From JBMDXB01 sp048594885 (GTDB lineage: Bacteria; Acidobacteriota; Vicinamibacteria; Vicinamibacterales; 2-12-FULL-66-21): a stretch of DNA of 64,000 nt. The stretch is taken from assembly GCA_048594885.1 (NCBI GenBank), contig JBMDXB010000112.1:1-64000 (forward strand). The letters are read 5' to 3'. Position numbers and translations under genes: made by a program. Positions 44,048-52,865 of this stretch are shown here, piece after piece (positions within the stretch are counted from its first letter, which is position 1; every line of letters starts with the position of its first letter). The notes under the pieces are model-generated. The model had not been told where the DNA came from, ran no database searches, and saw nothing but the letters and a program-made list of their open reading frames with translations.

Positions 44048-45730
44048 TCACCAGAACTTCCTGCGGCGGTCTGCGGACCGCCTGCCGAAGAGCACGCCTC
44101 GCGGCGCCGCGATCTCCACGTCCCGGGTACGCCGACGGATCACGTCGCGACCGAGCGGCGTCAGGCTGAGCGTGTGGTACTGGTCGGGCGAGACGAGAAC
44201 GAGACCGGCGACGATCGCTGCCCTGATCCACCGATCGATCGTGTGCGGCTGCTCGTGCCGCAGCAGGCCGGTGGCGGGCAGCGACGCGAGCGCAGGAGAC
44301 AAGCCGGCCGTGTCGCCGGTGAGCATCGCTGCGATCCGGCGGCGGCCGTATCGCTCGCCCGCCTGGGCGATGCCACACAGGATGTTGCGGACAAGCTCGC
44401 GCTCGTAGGCGTCGGCGCTGCTCTGCGGTCTGCAGTTGCCGCACGATTCACACCGGCTTCTCGCCACGGTGTCGCCGAAGTAGCGCAGGATCGTCGCCCG
44501 CAGGCAGTCGCCCGTTTCCGCATAGGCAATCATGCGCTGCAGCTTCCTGTGCTCAATCTCCTTCCGCCGCGCGATCTCCGCAGGATCGATCGGCAGCGCG
44601 GCGCGTCCCGGCTTCGCCTGCCGCGGACTGTCGATGAGGAACTGACGCGTGGCGACGTCGGCGTAGTCCCACAACAGCGTCGCCGTCGCGTCGCGGCCGT
44701 CCCGTCCCGCGCGCCCGATTTCCTGGTAGTACGCCTCGACCGATCCGGGAATCGCGAAATGGACGACCGCCTCGACGTCCGGGCGATCGATGCCCATCCC
44801 GAACGCGTTCGTCGCGCAGACGACGCGCAGCGAGCCGCCGGCGAACGCGTCCTGCACGCGCGTCCGCTGCTCTTCCTTCAGCCCCGCGTGGTACGCGGCA
44901 GCGTCGATGCCCGCGGCCTGCAGCGTTCGCGCGGCCTCCTCCGCCGTGCGGCGAGTGGCCGCGTACACGAGCGCTCGCCGCCCGCTGACGAGTTCCGGCA
45001 ACAGCTCGTGCTTGTCGCCTTCTCCCGAGACGCGCTCGATGCGCAGATAGATGTTCGGCCGGTCGAATCCAGCGACGATGATCCGCGGTGACTCGAGACC
45101 GGCGAGCGCCACGATGTCGTCGCGCACTTCGGGAGTGGCCGTCGCGGTGAGCGCGGCGATCGGCGGCCGCCCGCGCTGCCCGGTCGCCGGGCGGCAGGCG
45201 GCTGCGGCCGCGCGCAGCCGGCGGTAATCCGGACGGAAGTCGTGCCCCCACTCGGACACGCAATGCGCCTCGTCGATGACGAACCGCGCGATGGGGATCT
45301 CGGCGAGCAGCCGCACGAAATGCTCCGTCGCGAACCGTTCCGGCGCGACGTACAGCAGCCGGAGCCGTCCGTCGCGAGCCGAGCCGACCACCTCGCGGCG
45401 TGCCTCCGACGGCACCATCGAGTGCAGCGCGCCGGCCGGAATGCCGCGCCGATTCAGCTCGTCCACCTGGTCTTTCATCAGCGAAATGAGCGGCGAGACC
45501 ACCAGCGTCGTCCCGGGCAGCATCACGGCGGGAAGTTGATAGCCGAGCGACTTGCCGGATCCCGTGGGCATCACCGCCAGCACGTCGGATCCGCTCAACA
45601 CGGCAGAGACGAGCGGCTCCTGCCCGGGCCGGAACGAGCGGTGGCCGAAGTGGCGCTCGAGCGTCTCGAGCACACCAGCCGTCGAGTCACAATGAGTCGG
45701 CACTCTCCCCACGACGGACGACGATGCCAT
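44048..45730 (-). CDS. recQ: ATP-dependent DNA helicase RecQ
   Basis: 560 residues. 3'-5' helicase motifs: FRPGQEPLVSAVL (motif 0), MPTGSGKSLGYQLPA (Walker A), FVIDEAHCVSEWGHDFRPDYRRL (DEAH), TATATPEVRDDI, and IGRAGRDG (motif VI). The zinc-binding region has YFGDTVARSRCESCGNC, and a winged-helix-like end replaces the full RQC/HRDC tail. ATG 45730 lies in an element shared with 4.3 kb; a start near VLETLERHFG would fit standard RecQ length too. GAACAGAGGTTC (45736-45747) just upstream resembles the GAAC-N4-GTTC LexA box of Gram-positives. Confidence 0.92.
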   Translation of the reverse strand: MASSSVVGRVPTHCDSTAGVLETLERHFGHRSFRPGQEPLVSAVLSGSDVLAVMPTGSGKSLGYQLPAVMLPGTTLVVSPLISLMKDQVDELNRRGIPAGALHSMVPSEARREVVGSARDGRLRLLYVAPERFATEHFVRLLAEIPIARFVIDEAHCVSEWGHDFRPDYRRLRAAAAACRPATGQRGRPPIAALTATATPEVRDDIVALAGLESPRIIVAGFDRPNIYLRIERVSGEGDKHELLPELVSGRRALVYAATRRTAEEAARTLQAAGIDAAAYHAGLKEEQRTRVQDAFAGGSLRVVCATNAFGMGIDRPDVEAVVHFAIPGSVEAYYQEIGRAGRDGRDATATLLWDYADVATRQFLIDSPRQAKPGRAALPIDPAEIARRKEIEHRKLQRMIAYAETGDCLRATILRYFGDTVARSRCESCGNCRPQSSADAYERELVRNILCGIAQAGERYGRRRIAAMLTGDTAGLSPALASLPATGLLRHEQPHTIDRWIRAAIVAGLVLVSPDQYHTLSLTPLGRDVIRRRTRDVEIAAPRGVLFGRRSADRRRKFW

Positions 45731-45750
45731 CGTCGGAACAGAGGTTCAAG
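45716..45750. promoter_or_regulatory. 35-bp element at the recQ start, with LexA-like dyad
   Basis: GGACGACGATGCCATCGTCG, 8-nt gap, GTTCAAG: same arrangement as 4327-4361. In this copy the gap bases create GAACAGAGGTTC, a perfect GAAC-N4-GTTC dyad 6 bp ahead of the recQ ATG, which would place a repressor over the ribosome-binding region. Confidence 0.45.
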
Positions 45751-45802
45751 AGGGCAGAATCTGCGACGTGGCACCGTCCGTGCTTGTGCACCTTGCGGCT
45801 TC

Positions 45803-46069
45803 CATCTTGCGGACGCGTGCCCGAGCCCGATCCATCTGCTGCTGACCGACGTGATCATGCCGTCGATGAGCGGCAAGGAGCTGGCTGCCGAGCTCGCCGA
45901 ACGGAGGCCGGACATCAAGCTGCTGTTCTCGTCCGGGTACACGGAGAACGCCATCGTGCACCACGGCGTGCTCGACCCGCGCATCGAGTTCCTGCAGAAG
46001 CCGTACACGCCGGAGGCGCTGGCGCGCAGGGTGCGGCAGGTGCTCGATGCGCCGCCGGACCGCGCGTAG
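45803..46069 (+). pseudogene. Receiver-domain fragment of a hybrid histidine kinase
   Basis: The reading PIHLLLTDVIMPSMSGKEL, RRPDIKLLFSSGYTENAIV and LDPRIEFLQKPYTPEALARRV is the C-terminal two thirds of a CheY-like receiver of the type at the end of hybrid kinases. It includes the phospho-acceptor Asp, the Ser/Thr position and the Lys. The first strand and acidic pocket are missing, and no start or upstream kinase is present in frame. The break lies about 55 bp after the shared element at the recQ start. It stops one base before the convergent sulfatase stop. Confidence 0.8.
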
Positions 46070-47608
46070 CTACTTTCCTCTCAGCTTCGCCGGCGGACCG
46101 TCGACGCCGTTCGGCAGGAATTGATCGGCGAGCTGATCCCGATCGTTCACCGCCTGCTTCACTTTCTGGAGCTCGGCCTGCAGGGTCTCGGTGAGCGGCT
46201 CCATCCCGGGCTGGCCGTAGAGATTGTGCAATTCCGCGGGATCGTTCACGAGATCGAACAGCTCCCACTGATCCTTCTTCCAGAAGTAAATCAGCTTGTG
46301 TGTCTGCGTTCTCACGCCGTAGTGTGCGCGGGTGTTGTGGTCGCCGGGCTCGTGGTAGTAACGGTAGTACATCGACGAGCGCCAGTCGCGGGGCGTCCGG
46401 CCGCGAAGGACAGGCAGCAGGCTGCGGCCCTGCATCTCCGCAGGCACCTTGACGCCGGCGGCGTCGAGAAACGTCGGCGCGAAATCGACGTTCAGCGTCA
46501 TCGCGTCGGTCCGCGATCCTCCCTTGACGGCCGCCGGCCAGCGCACGAGCAGCGGCATCCTCAGCGCCTCCTCGTACATGAACCGCTTGTCGTACAGCCC
46601 GTGGTCGCCGAGGAAGAACCCCTGGTCGCTCGTATAGACGACGATCGTGTTCTTCCCGAGGCCGTTCCGATCGATGAAGTCGACGATGCGCCCGACGCTG
46701 TCGTCCACCGACTGCACGCTGGCGAGATAGTCCTGCATGTAGCGCTGGTACTTCCACCGCGTGAGCGGCTCGCCGGTGAGCGTGACCGTACGGCCATTCA
46801 CCGTCGCCGTGACCGTGTCCGGCTTGACGGCGAGCCACTTGTTGCGCGCCGGCCCCGTGAGATCCGCCGGTGGCTCGAGCTTGAGGTCGCGGTTGGTCAT
46901 ATCGTCAGCCACCCGCTGCCGCTGCTCCCGGAGCGCGTCCGATCGCGTGTCGTAATGATCCCAGAACGTCGGCGGCTCCGGGATGCGCCGCGCGGCGAAC
47001 TGCTCGCGGTATTTCGGCTCCGGCTCCCACGGGCGATGCGGCGCCTTGTGATTGAGCATGAGGAAGAACGGCTTGTTGCGCGGCCGGTTCTTCAGGAATT
47101 CGAGCCCGAGCTCGGTGATGACGTCGGTGACGTAGCGGCCCTTGTGGATGGTCTCGCCGGTGGCGGTGTAGAAGACCGGGTTGTAGTACGCGCCCTGTCC
47201 CGGGAGGATGTTCCAGACGTCGAACCCGGCGGGATCGCTGCCCAGATGCCACTTGCCGATCATCGCGGTGTGGTAGCCGCTCGCCTGCAGCAGCTTGGCG
47301 ACCGTCGTGCGCGCGCTGTCGAACCGGTTGAACATCGTCACGCCGTTCAGGTGCGAGTACTGGCCGGTGAGCATCACGGCGCGGCTGGGCGTGCAGATCG
47401 AATTCGTGACGAACGCGTTCCGGAACAGCACGCCCTGCCGCGCGAGGCGATCCAGGTTCGGCGTTTCGTTCACGCGGGAGCCGTACGCGCTGATGGCATG
47501 TGCCGCGTGGTCGTCGGACATCATGAAGACGATGTTCGGCCGCTCCGCATTGGTGGCAGGCACGATGGCGACGAGCGACGCGGCCAGGACGAGCAATGAG
47601 GTGCGCAT
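46070..47608 (-). CDS. Secreted sulfatase (Cys-type)
   Basis: 512 residues with a Sec signal (RTSLLVLAASLVAIVPATNA). The alkaline-phosphatase-fold sulfatase core begins RPNIVFMMSDDHAAHA (metal Asp pair). The formylglycine motif is CTPSR, Cys72, requiring an FGE-type maturase not seen here. TAMIGKWHLGS, APHRPWEP and YTSDQGFFLGDHGLYDK supply further ligands. It probably removes sulfate from a carbohydrate in the periplasm. ATG 47608 is used; ATG 47620 is in frame 12 bp upstream. It is divergent from the PAS kinase. Confidence 0.92.
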   Translation of the reverse strand: MRTSLLVLAASLVAIVPATNAERPNIVFMMSDDHAAHAISAYGSRVNETPNLDRLARQGVLFRNAFVTNSICTPSRAVMLTGQYSHLNGVTMFNRFDSARTTVAKLLQASGYHTAMIGKWHLGSDPAGFDVWNILPGQGAYYNPVFYTATGETIHKGRYVTDVITELGLEFLKNRPRNKPFFLMLNHKAPHRPWEPEPKYREQFAARRIPEPPTFWDHYDTRSDALREQRQRVADDMTNRDLKLEPPADLTGPARNKWLAVKPDTVTATVNGRTVTLTGEPLTRWKYQRYMQDYLASVQSVDDSVGRIVDFIDRNGLGKNTIVVYTSDQGFFLGDHGLYDKRFMYEEALRMPLLVRWPAAVKGGSRTDAMTLNVDFAPTFLDAAGVKVPAEMQGRSLLPVLRGRTPRDWRSSMYYRYYHEPGDHNTRAHYGVRTQTHKLIYFWKKDQWELFDLVNDPAELHNLYGQPGMEPLTETLQAELQKVKQAVNDRDQLADQFLPNGVDGPPAKLRGK

Positions 47609-47685
47609 GACGGCCGCCATCCTAACCCAGAGCCCGCCCGGATCGTGTAGGATTGTCACGCCTCCCTGCTGCCTCAGAGACACGT

Positions 47686-48753
47686 ATGACACCGGAGCAT
47701 TCGGCCGCCGACGATCCGTATCGGCGCACGCTCGACAGCCTCATCGAAGGCTTTCAGATCATCGGCTTCGACTGGACGTACGTGTACGTGAACCCCGCAG
47801 CCGCCAGCCACGGGCAGCGGCGGCCGGAAGAGCTGTGCGGCCGCCGGATGTGGGACATCTACCCCGAAATCCGGCAGACCTCCGTGTTCGAAGTGCTCGA
47901 CCGCTGCATGACGGAGCGCACGAGCGCGACGCTCGAGAACCGATTCACGTTCCCTGACGGCACCGCCCGCTGGTTCGAAATCCGGATCAACCCAGTGCCG
48001 GAGGGCATCTGCGTCCACTCGCTCGACATCGAAGACCGCAAGCGCGCGGAGCGCGCGCGCGAGCAGATGGAGAAGCGGCTGCACGAGCAGGCCGGCCTCG
48101 CCGCCATCGGCGAGATGGCGGCGGCGCTCGTCCACGAAGTGAAGAACCCGCTCGCCGCCGTCCGCGGCGCGATCCAGGTGATCGGCGGACGCGTGGCTCC
48201 GGCTGACGCACGCATCCTCAACGAGGTCCTCGCCCGCATCGACGGGCTCAACGATCTGATGAAGGACCTGCTGCTGTTCGCGCGGCCTCCGCAACTGCGG
48301 CAGGACGCGGTCGAGATCCCGACGATGCTGCGGGACGTCGTCGCGCTGCTGCAGCACGATCCGGCGATGAAGGACGTCACGATCGATCTCGACGGCGGCG
48401 CGCCGCCGATCTTCGCCGACGTCTCTCTGCTCAGCGGAACGTTCCTCAACCTGCTCCTGAATGCGGCGCAGGCGACGGCCGGCAAAGGGTCTATCGACGT
48501 CCGGATCGGCCACGAGAACGGCTTCTGCGTCATCGAGATTGCCGACGATGGACCGGGCATTCCGGAGGATGTGCGCGACAAGCTGTTCCGGCCGTTCTTC
48601 AGCACGAAGCCAGGCGGCACCGGTCTCGGCCTCGCCAACGCCCGGCGCATCGTCGAGGAACACGGGGGCACGATTGACATCGACTGCCCCGATGACGGCG
48701 GCACGCGCGTCACCGTGCGGCTGCCCGCCGTACCCGGCCTCGCGGCGACGTAA
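47686..48753 (+). CDS. PAS-domain sensor histidine kinase
   Basis: 355 residues, no membrane helix. A PAS fold occupies about 10-125 (LIEGFQIIGFDWTYVYVNPAAA...HSLDIEDRKRAE). HisKA follows with IGEMAAALVHEVKNPLAAVRG (His150). HATPase_c has LSGTFLNLLLNAAQAT, DDGPGIP and GGTGLGLANARRIVEEHGG. It lacks a receiver and there is no adjacent response regulator, so it is an orphan kinase. It overlaps nothing; the next gene begins 13 bp after its stop. Confidence 0.92.
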   Translation: MTPEHSAADDPYRRTLDSLIEGFQIIGFDWTYVYVNPAAASHGQRRPEELCGRRMWDIYPEIRQTSVFEVLDRCMTERTSATLENRFTFPDGTARWFEIRINPVPEGICVHSLDIEDRKRAERAREQMEKRLHEQAGLAAIGEMAAALVHEVKNPLAAVRGAIQVIGGRVAPADARILNEVLARIDGLNDLMKDLLLFARPPQLRQDAVEIPTMLRDVVALLQHDPAMKDVTIDLDGGAPPIFADVSLLSGTFLNLLLNAAQATAGKGSIDVRIGHENGFCVIEIADDGPGIPEDVRDKLFRPFFSTKPGGTGLGLANARRIVEEHGGTIDIDCPDDGGTRVTVRLPAVPGLAAT

Positions 48754-48766
48754 TACGGTGCCTCCC

Positions 48767-50443
48767 ATGTCCCTACACGACTTCGGCGTCTCGCGCCGGC
48801 GGTTCCTCCGCAGCGCCGGCGGGTTCAGCCTCGCGCCGCTCGGCTCGCGCCTCGATCTGCTGGCGTGGCTCCAGCCGCAGCGGCGCTTTACCGGAGACGA
48901 CGTCGACGAGGCGCACCGCCTCATGTTCGATCCGGACGCCGTGCTGGCGTCGGCGCCGCGCGACGTCGAGCCCGCGCGACGCGACGTCATCGTCGTCGGC
49001 GCGGGCGTCTCCGGCCTGACGGCCGGGTACCTGCTGCGCGATTTGGACACCGTGATCCTGGAGCGGCACTCGGAGGCTGGCGGCGTCTCACGCATGGAAT
49101 CGTGGCAGGGCCTCGACTACGCGATCGGCGCTGCCTACATCATCGACCCCGACCCCGACTCGGATGACGCGCGCGAGAAGCGGATCTTCGAGCTCCTGAG
49201 CGAGCTGAGCCTGCGCGCCGCGGACGAGGACCTCACCCGCGATCGCACGAAGTTGCGCCGGATCGGCGGCGATGCGAACCACTGCGTCTTCAGCAGGCGG
49301 CGTGTCGTGCCGGAGGCGGAGATCTACAGCGCGCAGAACGTCCGCTTCTTCGAGACCGTCCTCGACTCGGACAACTACCCGGCCGTACCGCCGGCGGACC
49401 CGGCGCTCGCGGAGGCACTGGATCGCGTCGGCTTCAGGGCGTTTCTGAGGACACCCGCGCTGCAGCGCAAATGGTACGGCCGCACTGTCGGTCCCATCTC
49501 GGCGCTCGGATGGGAAGCAATCGAGTACTACTTCTGGGGGGCGTTCGGCGCCACGGCCGCGGAGACGTCCGCGTATCACGGGCTGAACTTCTTCGCCGCG
49601 GAGTTCGGCGACATCCTGATTTACCCGGGCGGCAACGGCTTCATCACGCGGCGGCTCGCGGATCGGATCACGAAGGAGCGGCCGCAGATGCTCCGCACCG
49701 GATCCTTCGTGCTGCGGATCGAACGCGAGCCGGACGGCGGGTTCCGCGTGCTGACGCACGAGGCGGGGCGCGTGAAAGTGCTCGCGTCGCGCGCCCTCGT
49801 CCACGCGTCGCCGCTGTTTCTCGCGCCGAAGATGATGCCGTGGCTTCCGGAGGCGCAGCGCACCGCCATCTCGACGCTCGCCTATCGTGCCTACGTCGTC
49901 GCCAACGTGCTGCTCCGCCGTCCGATCGACCGCATCTTCAAACAGCCGTCGTTCCAGCGCGGCTACGAGCTGACGCCGGTACACGGCCGCGCGATCGAGG
50001 GCGCCGACACGCGCGCGTTGTCGTCCCGCAGCGTGTTCTCCGACGCCGTCGTCGCCGACTTTCCCGTGTGGCGGCACGCCGAGCGCGCCGTGCTGACCGT
50101 GTATCGCCCGTATCCGTACGACGGTGGGCGCGCGGAGATGCTGGGGCTCGAATACGGCGACATGGACCGCGAGATCCGGCGCGCGGTCATGGACATGTTC
50201 GGGCCGCACGGACTCGCCGCGCCGGACATCGAGGACATCCGCCTGTCCCGCTGGGGTCATCCGATGATCGTGGCGCGTCCCGGCCAGCTCGCCGACGGCA
50301 CGCTGCGCCGCGCTGCGCCGGCGGACGGCGGACTGCACTTCGCGCACACGGACGTTCAGGGCGCGCCCGCGTTCGAGAACGCGGTCGCCGCGGCGACCGA
50401 CGCGGCGGACGGCGTCCGCCGCGCGCTTTCGAGGCTGGGCTGA
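48767..50443 (+). CDS. TAT-exported FAD-dependent amine oxidase-like protein
   Basis: 558 residues. A twin-arginine motif (SRRRFLRSAGG) starts the signal. The FAD Rossmann motif is DVIVVGAGVSGLTAGYLL with ERHSEAGGVSRM, as in amine oxidase/protoporphyrinogen oxidase/phytoene desaturase flavoproteins. The C-terminal AHTDVQGAPAFENAVAAA is the usual FAD-closing segment. YPGGNGFITRRLADRI lies mid-protein. Substrate unknown. The tight spacing to the PAS kinase suggests co-transcription. Confidence 0.87.
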   Translation: MSLHDFGVSRRRFLRSAGGFSLAPLGSRLDLLAWLQPQRRFTGDDVDEAHRLMFDPDAVLASAPRDVEPARRDVIVVGAGVSGLTAGYLLRDLDTVILERHSEAGGVSRMESWQGLDYAIGAAYIIDPDPDSDDAREKRIFELLSELSLRAADEDLTRDRTKLRRIGGDANHCVFSRRRVVPEAEIYSAQNVRFFETVLDSDNYPAVPPADPALAEALDRVGFRAFLRTPALQRKWYGRTVGPISALGWEAIEYYFWGAFGATAAETSAYHGLNFFAAEFGDILIYPGGNGFITRRLADRITKERPQMLRTGSFVLRIEREPDGGFRVLTHEAGRVKVLASRALVHASPLFLAPKMMPWLPEAQRTAISTLAYRAYVVANVLLRRPIDRIFKQPSFQRGYELTPVHGRAIEGADTRALSSRSVFSDAVVADFPVWRHAERAVLTVYRPYPYDGGRAEMLGLEYGDMDREIRRAVMDMFGPHGLAAPDIEDIRLSRWGHPMIVARPGQLADGTLRRAAPADGGLHFAHTDVQGAPAFENAVAAATDAADGVRRALSRLG

Positions 50444-50459
50444 GCGACTTCTCCTCGGA

Positions 50460-52742
50460 TCAGCGCGTTTCGTCGGTCCCGGCGCGCAGGCCGATCCGGT
50501 TCGTCTTCGTCTTCCAGAGGCCCGCACTGACTTTGAGCTCGAAGCGCGGCGAATCGTAGGGGCGGAACGAGAGCCCGCCTTCCACCATCACGTTCGAGCG
50601 CCGCCCGATCGGCGCCTCGACGAACGGGCCGAACGTGATCCACGCGTCGCCGAACGGAGGCGAGTAGAACTGCGCGGCGCTGAAGATGCCGAACAGGTTC
50701 GACAGGAACTGCTCGTAGCGCAGCCGCCAGCCGGCGCCGTCCTTCTCGTCGCAGTCGCGCAGGCAGGATTCGCGGTCGAACTCGTCCATCCTCTGGCGCC
50801 AGTAGAAGGCGTCCACGCCCAGCCGTCCGGGCAGCGGCAGCGCGCTACTCAGGCCGGGGATCTGCTGGAGGTCCAAGGCGTAGCCTAGGCCGTAGTGGTG
50901 CAGGCCCCGCCGCGGACCGAGCCCGTACGTCGCGCGGAGGAAGGACGAGGGGAACGACCACTCCTTGAGGATGGTCCGCAGGTCCAGGAAGTCCGGGTGC
51001 GCGGTGACGTGCTTTCGCGCGCAGTCGCTCGTCAGGTCGTGACATGGCGGCAGCAGGATCCAGTCGGAGAGGCGGAAGAGCGAGCGCTTGACGTTCGGAT
51101 CCGGCGCGATCGGCTCGAGCCGGCAGGCGGCGCGGCTGGCGACGTCGGGCTCGTGCGGGAAACGCGTTCTCGCGGACGCCGGCGCGAGAAACTCCGCCGG
51201 ACGCCGGACGCCCGCCATGGTCGTGTCGTAGGCGAGCACCTGGTTGTTGATCGTGCCGATGACGTCGCGCACGCCCCACACCTTCGCGCGCTCGTTGTAC
51301 TCGTTCTCGTCGATGCCGGGCGTGAAGAGGCCGTCGCGGTCGATGTCGGGCGCCGATGCATGCTTGCCGAGCTCGACGATCGCGAAGAGCGGAAGGCCAG
51401 CCGCCTGCGCTCCCCCACGGCCGCCGGTGAAGACGTTGTTGCCCGCCATGTAGCCGTGGCCGGCGCCGATCACCTTGCGCGGCGTCCCGCCGAGCTTGTC
51501 GACTTCGACGAAGATGTGCTCCGGGTCGTGCGCGTGCGAGACGAGGCCGCCCACGTCGAACGGGTAGTACAGCCAGTATTCGACGATCCACGAGCCGCGC
51601 GTCGAGTGCGTGCGGAAGTGCATCGTGCATCGCCGCCGCCGCTCCTGGAGGTCGATCCGCAGGTAGCGGTCGTAGAGCGTGTCCGACTGCCGCTGCCCGC
51701 GGTACGGGTTCAGGCCATCCGCGAACTCCTCGAGCGCCTCGAAGCGATCGGGAAAGACGGTCTCGAGCCGCGCAAACTCGAGCACCGGTGCATACAGCTC
51801 TTCGTCAACCGCAACGCGGAAGAAGCGCCAGTCCCAAATGGGCTGCCCCACCGCGGCCACCGTCTCTGCGCTTTCGCGGATGAGCGCGTCGGTGAACGAC
51901 CTCACGACGCCGTCCCGCACCGACATGCGGTGCAGCAAGAGGCACGCTCGAAGCGCCGCCTCGACCGGATTCGCGTGAGCGGTGGACGAGCGGACGTTCT
52001 CCGGATCGTTCACGAGGACGGCGCCAGCGTCGCTGGTCATCACCATGAATCGCGGCGCCTGCCCGGTCGTCGTCCCGAACGAGCGTGCGGCAATCGCGCT
52101 GCGCTCCACATCAACCTTGCCGGCCAGCTCACGGCATCTGCTTCGGCTGGCTTTCTCCTCGCCGCACACGACGGCCGTGCCGTCCGTCCGGAGGAACATC
52201 GCGATGCCGTCGGAGGTGATCGCGCCGTGGACCGCGTCCACGACCGGGTATTCGCGCTGAACGCGTCCGCTGTCGTCGAGGACGTAGGCGGCTCCGTCCT
52301 GGACGCTGACGAAGCGCTGTCCGGGCAGGCGGTGGGACTGTCGCCGTGCGTGGCCGTCCACCTCGAGGTCCTCGACGGCCACGTATTGCAGCGGCGCGTT
52401 GTACCGGAACTGGCGCGTGAGGTCGAGGACGCCGCCCGGTCCGGCCGCCGGCTGCACGAACAGTTTCGTCCCACTCGACGCGAGGACGACGTTCCGCATC
52501 GGCTGCGGCAGGTCTCGGGTGTCGAAGGATCGGAAACGCCACAGCCGTCCACGCGACGGGAGTCCTGGCGTCGCAAGGACGATGGCTTCGCCGTGGTTGA
52601 CCATGCCGACCGCGACGATCTGACGCAGATCGTCGCTCTCTCCCGATTGTGCGGAGGCGGAGGGTAAGGGACCAGCGAGAAGCAACCCGGTGACCGAACA
52701 GCCGCACGTCAGCACGCGCGTCTTCTTCCAGCGGTCGCTCAT
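50460..52742 (-). CDS. Large secreted protein with Vps62/NPP1-like segment
   Basis: 760 residues, no confident family. A signal peptide (ends near PSASA) with a Cys at its core could make it a lipoprotein. Residues ~35-280 have repeated beta-type motifs suggesting a propeller (FRSFDTRDLPQPM, SVQDGAAYVLDDSGRV, MTSDAGAVLVND). Around 400-460, SWIVEYWLYYPFDVGG and AHDPEHIFVEVDKLGG followed by GAGHGYMAGN recall the W/H-rich core of Vps62/NPP1-type proteins. The last third has an outer-membrane-like beta pattern ending LRAGTDETR. Convergent with the FAD gene. Confidence 0.72.
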   Translation of the reverse strand: MSDRWKKTRVLTCGCSVTGLLLAGPLPSASAQSGESDDLRQIVAVGMVNHGEAIVLATPGLPSRGRLWRFRSFDTRDLPQPMRNVVLASSGTKLFVQPAAGPGGVLDLTRQFRYNAPLQYVAVEDLEVDGHARRQSHRLPGQRFVSVQDGAAYVLDDSGRVQREYPVVDAVHGAITSDGIAMFLRTDGTAVVCGEEKASRSRCRELAGKVDVERSAIAARSFGTTTGQAPRFMVMTSDAGAVLVNDPENVRSSTAHANPVEAALRACLLLHRMSVRDGVVRSFTDALIRESAETVAAVGQPIWDWRFFRVAVDEELYAPVLEFARLETVFPDRFEALEEFADGLNPYRGQRQSDTLYDRYLRIDLQERRRRCTMHFRTHSTRGSWIVEYWLYYPFDVGGLVSHAHDPEHIFVEVDKLGGTPRKVIGAGHGYMAGNNVFTGGRGGAQAAGLPLFAIVELGKHASAPDIDRDGLFTPGIDENEYNERAKVWGVRDVIGTINNQVLAYDTTMAGVRRPAEFLAPASARTRFPHEPDVASRAACRLEPIAPDPNVKRSLFRLSDWILLPPCHDLTSDCARKHVTAHPDFLDLRTILKEWSFPSSFLRATYGLGPRRGLHHYGLGYALDLQQIPGLSSALPLPGRLGVDAFYWRQRMDEFDRESCLRDCDEKDGAGWRLRYEQFLSNLFGIFSAAQFYSPPFGDAWITFGPFVEAPIGRRSNVMVEGGLSFRPYDSPRFELKVSAGLWKTKTNRIGLRAGTDETR

Positions 52743-52865
52743 GAGCGCCTCCCTGGCGTCTGCTGCCCGGAAGGCGTCATTCTACGCCCGTCGAGGTCAT
52801 CGCAAGGGGCCAATCGCGCAGCATCCGCGATAACGATCGACGACGTGGAGCCACCACTCGGCGCG

